A stretch of DNA of 64,000 bases. It comes from Zoogloeaceae bacterium (GTDB taxonomy: Bacteria; Pseudomonadota; Gammaproteobacteria; Burkholderiales; Rhodocyclaceae). Numbering within the stretch: the first letter of the stretch is position 1; every line of letters begins with the position of its first letter. The stretch is taken from positions 310,001 to 374,000 of the forward strand of contig JACKMA010000002.1 in NCBI GenBank assembly GCA_024235635.1. Direction: 5' to 3'. A program made the translations under genes and the position numbers. The notes beneath the pieces are model-generated. The model did not search any database. It saw nothing but the letters and a program-made list of their open reading frames with translations, and was not told the DNA's origin. Shown here one piece after another: positions 58,259-64,000 of the stretch.

Positions 58259-59062
58259 TCACGGCACGCTGACGAGAAAGCTGTCGACAATCGACAGCAC
58301 CGCCTCCATGCGGTCCCGGTGTGGCACATGCCGGGTGTCGGGCATGACCTCGACCCGGGTTGTGCCGCTGGCCAACTCGCCGATCAGGGCGGGATGGCGG
58401 GGCGAGCCGAATTCGTCGTCGGCACCGTGGATCACCAGCAGCGGGCAGCGCACCCGCGGCAGCACCGATGCCAGCGTCCAGCCTGCGAATTCAGGTGCCA
58501 GCCAGCTCTTGATCCAGGCGTCGAGCACCCATTGCGCCTTGGCGCCGTGACGCTTGGCGAGACGGGCGATCTGGTCCGGGGCGGCGAAACGCTTGCGGGC
58601 ATCCTCGATGCCGGCGATGGTGCGATCCTCGACGAAGGCCTGGGCGGCTTCAGTGATCAGGGCGACGCAGCCCTCGGCGTGGCGGGCGGCGCAGTTCACC
58701 GCCATGCCGCCGCCGACGCTGTGGCCGAACAGCACGAAGCGGTCGATATCGAGCGCGCGTCTGACTGCGGCGAAGGCGTCGTCGGCCTCGGCGGCGATGA
58801 AGTCGAGTGCCAGCCTGTCCGGATGCGGGTCGGAATGACCGAAGCCTAGGCGGTCGTAGGCAATCACGCGTCTGCCGGTACGCTCGCTCAGGCACGCCGG
58901 GAAATCGCGCCACAGTTCGACGCTGCCGAGCGAATCGTGGAACAGCACGATCGGCGCCAACGCATGCTCGGTCGATGGCTGCCAGCTGCGGGCGAACAGA
59001 CTGCCGCGGCGCGTGGCGATGCGGTGGTCGTCGATGGCGAAGGCTCGGGTGCGGGTATCCAT
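58259..59062 (-). CDS. Alpha/beta-fold hydrolase
   Basis: 267 residues, MDTRTRAFAIDDHRIATRRG. Hydrolase core with oxyanion-hole region VLFHDSLGS (HD instead of the common HG), nucleophile elbow GHSVGG with S115, acidic residue in VIHGADDEF and the C-terminal His in DTRHVPH. It could be a counterpart of DmpD/XylF (2-hydroxymuconic semialdehyde hydrolase), which is absent from the meta-cleavage operon, but the match is only at fold level and the gene is outside the operon, on the opposite strand. An esterase or lactonase role is equally possible. Confidence 0.8.
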   Translation of the reverse strand: MDTRTRAFAIDDHRIATRRGSLFARSWQPSTEHALAPIVLFHDSLGSVELWRDFPACLSERTGRRVIAYDRLGFGHSDPHPDRLALDFIAAEADDAFAAVRRALDIDRFVLFGHSVGGGMAVNCAARHAEGCVALITEAAQAFVEDRTIAGIEDARKRFAAPDQIARLAKRHGAKAQWVLDAWIKSWLAPEFAGWTLASVLPRVRCPLLVIHGADDEFGSPRHPALIGELASGTTRVEVMPDTRHVPHRDRMEAVLSIVDSFLVSVP

Positions 59063-59225
59063 GGGGCAGCGATTATCCCCGAAACGGCCGGATGGCGGGC
59101 CGGGGCGACGGATCGGCCGGCATGGCGGACGAATCTGCCCCGTTGCCCGTTGGTAGCAGCAATTGCCGCCTGGCGTCGCGCCGCGTCGCCCGACGGTGAC
59201 CGGCGTCGGTGCTGCACGCTGGGCC

Positions 59226-60923
<1,698 letters not shown>

Positions 60924-61230
60924 GTCTCCTCCTGTGGGGTTGCGCCTATCTCTTGCTGCTCTTCCGTGCTGGCGCTTGGTTGATCACTTATAGCACGCGG
61001 TCGGGCGCCGTCCTCCGCCCGGGTCGTCACGAAGGACGGTATCGGCCGCCCCCGCCGGTCGCAGGCGACGGTCGGACCCACCGTGCAGCGGCATCATGTA
61101 CGCCCCGGTCAAGATCCGGTCAGGACCGGCTCGTAGGGCAACGAATGCCACCCGCGCGGTGGTCGGCGCGCGGACCAATCAGGAGTCGGCCGACGCCTGC
61201 AGCGGGGTATCGGACGTGCCGGCGGACCGG

Positions 61231-61246
61231 TAGATCAAATGGTCTA
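61231..61246. promoter_or_regulatory. Candidate upstream activating site for the XylR/DmpR-type regulator
   Basis: TAGATCAAATGGTCTA is an inverted repeat (TAGAtCA / TGgTCTA, one mismatch). Its core resembles the XylR half-site TTGANCAAATC as I remember it (9 of 11 positions). It is about 145-160 bases upstream of the -24 element of the ben promoter, the usual distance for an enhancer site. A second partial copy, TTGATCACTTA, lies near 60980. Binding is inferred. Confidence 0.5.
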
Positions 61247-61389
61247 AAAATGTTGCGACTGCAAATCGATCGTGTGAAGCATTTCATGGATTTGTGCCCT
61301 TCATCCGGTGACCGGGTCGAATCGCACATGTTTTCGTAAGTGCCGGTATTTGCGTGAAATTGACTACGACCTTCGCCATATTCACGATT

Positions 61390-61405
61390 TGGCATGGCCG
61401 TTGCT
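61390..61405 (+). promoter_or_regulatory. Sigma-54 promoter of the ben operon
   Basis: TGGCATGGCCGTTGCT fits the sigma-54 consensus TGGCAYRN4TTGCW at every defined position with exact spacing. Transcription would start near 61416, giving a leader of about 280 bases before benA. The divergent sigma-54 activator and the upstream inverted repeat support it. Confidence 0.82.
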
Positions 61406-61506
61406 TTATAGCGTCGCAGATAGAAAAACATAACCAAATCCCGGACCGTGCCGCGTGCTTCCATCCGGAAGTGAAAAGGCGCCGACGATTTGGAGGAGGC
61501 GATTCC

Positions 61507-61542
61507 ATGTGTCAGCGATCGACGTTGCGTAGCCCGCCTTGA
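61507..61542 (+). CDS. Possible 11-codon leader peptide in the ben leader
   Basis: Within the predicted transcript leader, GGAGGAGG (61492-61499) stands seven bases before an ATG that opens an 11-codon frame (MCQRSTLRSPP, stop 61540-61542). The stop overlaps another ATG (TGATG, 61540-61544) that begins a 34-codon frame ending at 61646. A hairpin TGCGG/CCGCA with inner GCGC/GCGC follows at 61549-61577. The ribosome binding site is as strong as that of benA. It may be a translated upstream frame that influences benA expression, or the end of a lost gene. No similarity recognised. Confidence 0.35.
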   Translation: MCQRSTLRSPP

Positions 61543-61672
61543 TGCGGGTGCGGGTGCGCATTTGTTGCGCCTCCGCATTTGAATCCGTTTCGAATCAGAT
61601 TCGCGCGCCTGCATTTCAGCAGATGCGGTGTATTCGCTCGTTTTAAATAATGCTTCGGCAAGAACCAGTTGA

Positions 61673-61683
61673 TTGATCAATTG
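61673..61683. promoter_or_regulatory. TTGATCAATTG palindrome overlapping the benA leader end
   Basis: The perfect palindrome TTGATCAA within GTTGATTGATCAATTGAAGG lies immediately before the benA ribosome binding site. It resembles the half-sites of XylR/DmpR-type regulators but is downstream of the promoter. It could be an extra binding site, a structural feature of the mRNA, or chance. Confidence 0.3.
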
Positions 61684-61695
61684 AAGGAGATATTC

Positions 61696-63067
61696 ATGTC
61701 ACAGCTCCAATCGGCCATTCGGACGACTGTCGCCAAGTTGGAGGCGACGTTGCAGGACGATCCGCAGGCGAAGCAGTTTCGCCTGGACCGCAGCGTGTTT
61801 ACCGATGAGGAATTGTTCGAGCTGGAGATGAAATACATCTTCGAGGGCAACTGGATCTATCTCGCCCACGAAACCCAGATTCCGAACGTCAATGACTATC
61901 TCACGCTGCACATCGGGCGGCAGCCGGTCGTCATCACTCGCAGCAAGGATGGCGAACTCAATGCGTTGATGAACACATGTACCCACCGCGGGGCGACGCT
62001 TTGCCGTCACAAGCAGGGCAACAAGTCGACGTTCACGTGTCCCTTCCACGGCTGGACCTTCAACAACAAGGGCAAGCTGCTGAAAGTCAAGGATCAGGTC
62101 GACGACGCTGGATATCCGGAGACCTTCAACTGCGACGGCAGTCACAACCTGGTCAAGATCGGGGCCTTCGAGAATTATCGCGGCTTCCTGTTCGGCAGCA
62201 TCAATCCTGATGTCATTCCGCTGACCGAATATCTCGGTGAGACCACCAAGATCATCGACATGATCGTCGACCAGGCACCCGAGGGGCTGGAGGTGCTGCG
62301 GGGGGCATCCACCTACTAACTACGACGGCAACTGGAAAGTGCAGGCGGAGAACGGCGCCGACGGCTATCACGTGACCGCCACCCACTGGAATTATGCCGC
62401 GACGATCCATCACCGCAAATCCGGCGGCAAGGACAGCATCAAGGCGATGGATGCCGGTGCCTGGGCCAAAAAGGGGGGCGGCTCGTATGGATTCGAGCAT
62501 GGCCATCTGCTGTTGTGGACCAACTGGGACAACCCGGAAGATCGACCCAACTGGGACAAGCGCGACGAGTGGGCGAAGCAGTTCGGCGACGAGACCGCCG
62601 ACTGGATGGTCAAGCGCTCGCGAAATCTTTGCCTGTATCCGAACGTGTATCTGATGGACCAGTTCAGTTCGCAGATCCGGGTATTTCGCCCGATTTCGGT
62701 GAATCGGACCGAGGTCACCATCTACTGCATCGCGCCGGTCGGCGAATCCGCCCAGGCGCGCGCCCATCGGCTGCGCCAGTACGAAGATTTCTTCAATGCA
62801 ACGGGCATGGCGACGCCGGACGATCTCGAGGAATTCCGTGCCTGCCAGGAAGGCTTTGCGGCCCGTGCCGTGAAATGGAACGAGATGAACCGGGGTGCGA
62901 CCCACTGGATCGATGGACCCGATGACACGGCCAACCTGATCGGACTCAAGCCCAAGCTCAGCGGCATCAAGACCGAGGACGAAGGGCTCTACGTCGTCCA
63001 GCACGAGGCATGGCTGGAACGGATGAAGCAGGCGATCGAGGCCGAAAAAGCAAACGGAGGTGCGTGA
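61696..63067 (+). pseudogene. benA: Benzoate 1,2-dioxygenase large subunit, frameshifted
   Basis: From ATG 61696 (AAGGAGA seven bases upstream) the frame encodes a BenA/XylX-type Rieske oxygenase: C95, H97, C115 and H118 of the 2Fe-2S centre (CTHRGATLC, CPFHGW) and the phrase VDQAPEGLEVLRGASTY. It then meets TAA at 62317-62319. One base later the expected continuation resumes (NYDGNWKVQAENGADGYHV), with the iron-binding His residues, and runs to the stop at 63065. Removing one T (62317) restores a protein of about 456 residues, the normal length. The first fragment alone would be a 207-residue Rieske domain without the catalytic iron site. Function if intact: benzoate to its cis-1,2-dihydrodiol with BenB and BenC. 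Either a real mutation or a sequencing error. Confidence 0.9.
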
Positions 63068-63552
63068 TGCTGAACTACGAGGGGATTCAGGACTTTCTGT
63101 TCAAGGAGGCGCGTGCCCAGTCCGAGCGGCGCTGGGAGGATTGGCTCGCGTTCTATTCGGAAGACGTCGAGTACCACATGCCGTCGTGGGCCGACGACGA
63201 CACGCCGACGACCGATCCGCTGCGGGAAGTGTCGTTGATCTACTACCCGAACCGGCAGGGGCTGGAGGATCGCGTGTTCCGGATCGAGACCGACCGATCG
63301 AGCGCGACTATTCCCGATACGCGTTACAACCGCACGATCTCCAACGTCGAGATCCTGTCCCGGACCGACGCGTCGGTCGAGGTGTGCTTCAACTGGACGA
63401 CGCATACCTATCGCTACCACACGACGGACGTCTATTTCGGGGTGTCGCGCTACACCCTGGACACCAGCGGTGAAAAGCCGCTGATTACCAAGAAGCACGT
63501 GCTGCTGAAGAACGATTACATCCATCACGTGCTCGACGTCTACCAGGTCTAG
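63067..63552 (+). CDS. benB: Benzoate 1,2-dioxygenase small subunit
   Basis: 161 residues from ATG 63067, overlapping the benA stop by one base (TGATG) after GGAGG. It has the ring-hydroxylating beta-subunit fold: an N-terminal helix LFKEARAQSERRWEDWLAFY, then the beta cone with EYHMPSWADDDTP and RYNRTISNVEILS, and the conserved end KNDYIHHVLDVYQV. Length is the same as BenB/XylY. It has no redox centre; it supports the alpha3-beta3 oligomer and helps substrate fit. Intact even though benA is broken. Confidence 0.94.
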   Translation: MLNYEGIQDFLFKEARAQSERRWEDWLAFYSEDVEYHMPSWADDDTPTTDPLREVSLIYYPNRQGLEDRVFRIETDRSSATIPDTRYNRTISNVEILSRTDASVEVCFNWTTHTYRYHTTDVYFGVSRYTLDTSGEKPLITKKHVLLKNDYIHHVLDVYQV

Positions 63553-63564
63553 GGGTGCAGCGAG

Positions 63565-64000
63565 ATGTCCTATAACGTTGCACTGCAGTTCGAGGACGGC
63601 GTCACGCGCATCATTTCGTGCTCGGACAACGAACTCGTCTCCGACGCGGCCTATCGGGCGAAGATCAATATTCCGCTCGATTGCAGGGACGGCGCCTGCG
63701 GCACGTGCAAGTGTTTCTGCGAAAGCGGCAGCTACGAGCAGGGGTTCTATATCGAGGACGCGCTGACCGACGAAGAGGCCGACAAGGGTTTCGTGCTGTC
63801 GTGTCAGATGAAGCCCAAATCGGACTGCGTCGTTCGCGTGCCGGCATCGTCCCACGCCTGCAAGACCCAGGTGGCCTCCTACGAAGCGACGCTGACCAAG
63901 CTCTCGCGCGATTCGTCGACCACCGTGGTGTTTTCCATGCACGCCAAGGAACCGATGAATTTTCTGCCGGGCCAGTACGTCAATATCAAGGTGCCGGGAA
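63565..64000 (+). CDS. benC: Benzoate 1,2-dioxygenase reductase, partial (3' end off window)
   Basis: From ATG 63565, 12 nt after benB, an open frame of about 145 residues continues past the window end. It begins MSYNVALQFEDGVTRII and has a plant-type 2Fe-2S ferredoxin domain with C40, C45, C48 (DCRDGACGTCKCFC) and C80 (LSCQMKP). Next comes the start of the FAD-binding reductase domain (FLPGQYVNIKVPG, about 133-145). BenC passes electrons from NADH to the BenAB oxygenase. Domain order and spacing are those of BenC/XylZ (about 340 residues when complete). benD would be expected to follow outside the window. Confidence 0.93.
   Translation, partial: MSYNVALQFEDGVTRIISCSDNELVSDAAYRAKINIPLDCRDGACGTCKCFCESGSYEQGFYIEDALTDEEADKGFVLSCQMKPKSDCVVRVPASSHACKTQVASYEATLTKLSRDSSTTVVFSMHAKEPMNFLPGQYVNIKVPG

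Noticed and set aside
58259..59062. Calling the alpha/beta hydrolase DmpD/XylF
   Set aside because: Only fold-level similarity; located outside the meta-cleavage operon on the opposite strand, so the specific name is not supported.

Overview
The window is GC-rich chromosomal DNA from what looks like a metabolically versatile betaproteobacterium. Rhodocyclales/Zoogloeaceae-type is my guess. It rests on the codon bias, the density of hybrid kinases and the combination of catabolic genes, not on a marker gene. No rRNA, tRNA, insertion sequence, CRISPR array or phage gene was seen.

Layout. (1) 1-9177, minus strand: a hemerythrin protein cut by the window edge, preceded by two very large hybrid histidine kinases (MASE1-CHASE-PAS and 5xPAS), both ending in receiver and HPt domains. 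(2) 10017-12689: a TetR repressor divergent from a mandelate-racemase-type enolase enzyme, then an exported FG-GAP protein. (3) 13002-17297: an ABC ATPase / double-FtsX permease / membrane-fusion operon, convergent with a DUF389-OmpA fusion. (4) 19023-22558, minus strand: a complete mmdADCB-type sodium-pumping acyl-CoA decarboxylase. (5) 22758-29856: a sigma-54 response regulator divergent from an operon of REC-GGDEF, TonB-dependent receptor, YfiR-like periplasmic protein and histidine kinase. (6) 29873-38453: two more hybrid kinases and an AarF/UbiB-like kinase. (7) 38585-46929: a phenol hydroxylase P4-like remnant, an octaheme cytochrome overlapping an arylsulfatase, a sulfatase remnant, and an SBP-type histidine kinase with an NtrC-type regulator whose reading frame is broken. 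(8) 47209-56930: a catechol meta-cleavage operon extended by an SDR-like protein, a tautomerase, an HpaI-type aldolase and an esterase. (9) 57259-64000: LysR regulator, alpha/beta hydrolase, XylR/DmpR-type sigma-54 activator and, divergently, benA (frameshifted), benB and the start of benC.

How it may work together. BenABC would convert benzoate to the diol that becomes catechol. Catechol 2,3-dioxygenase and the DmpC/I/H/E/G/F enzymes take catechol through the oxalocrotonate branch to pyruvate and acetyl-CoA. A mandelate racemase-like enzyme in the same 60 kb suggests mandelate as a possible upstream substrate. The ben operon carries a near-perfect sigma-54 promoter with a XylR-type upstream site, so the divergent XylR/DmpR-family regulator is its likely activator. 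That differs from the usual BenR/BenM control.

Most notable: two frameshifted genes, one with a perfect 18-bp inverted repeat exactly at the frame break; the trans-envelope signalling operon at 22758-29856 with a candidate sigma-54 promoter; the sigma-54 architecture and leader upstream of benA; and the DUF389-OmpA fusion. Annotation is by eye; names rest on motifs and remembered family sequences, not on searches.
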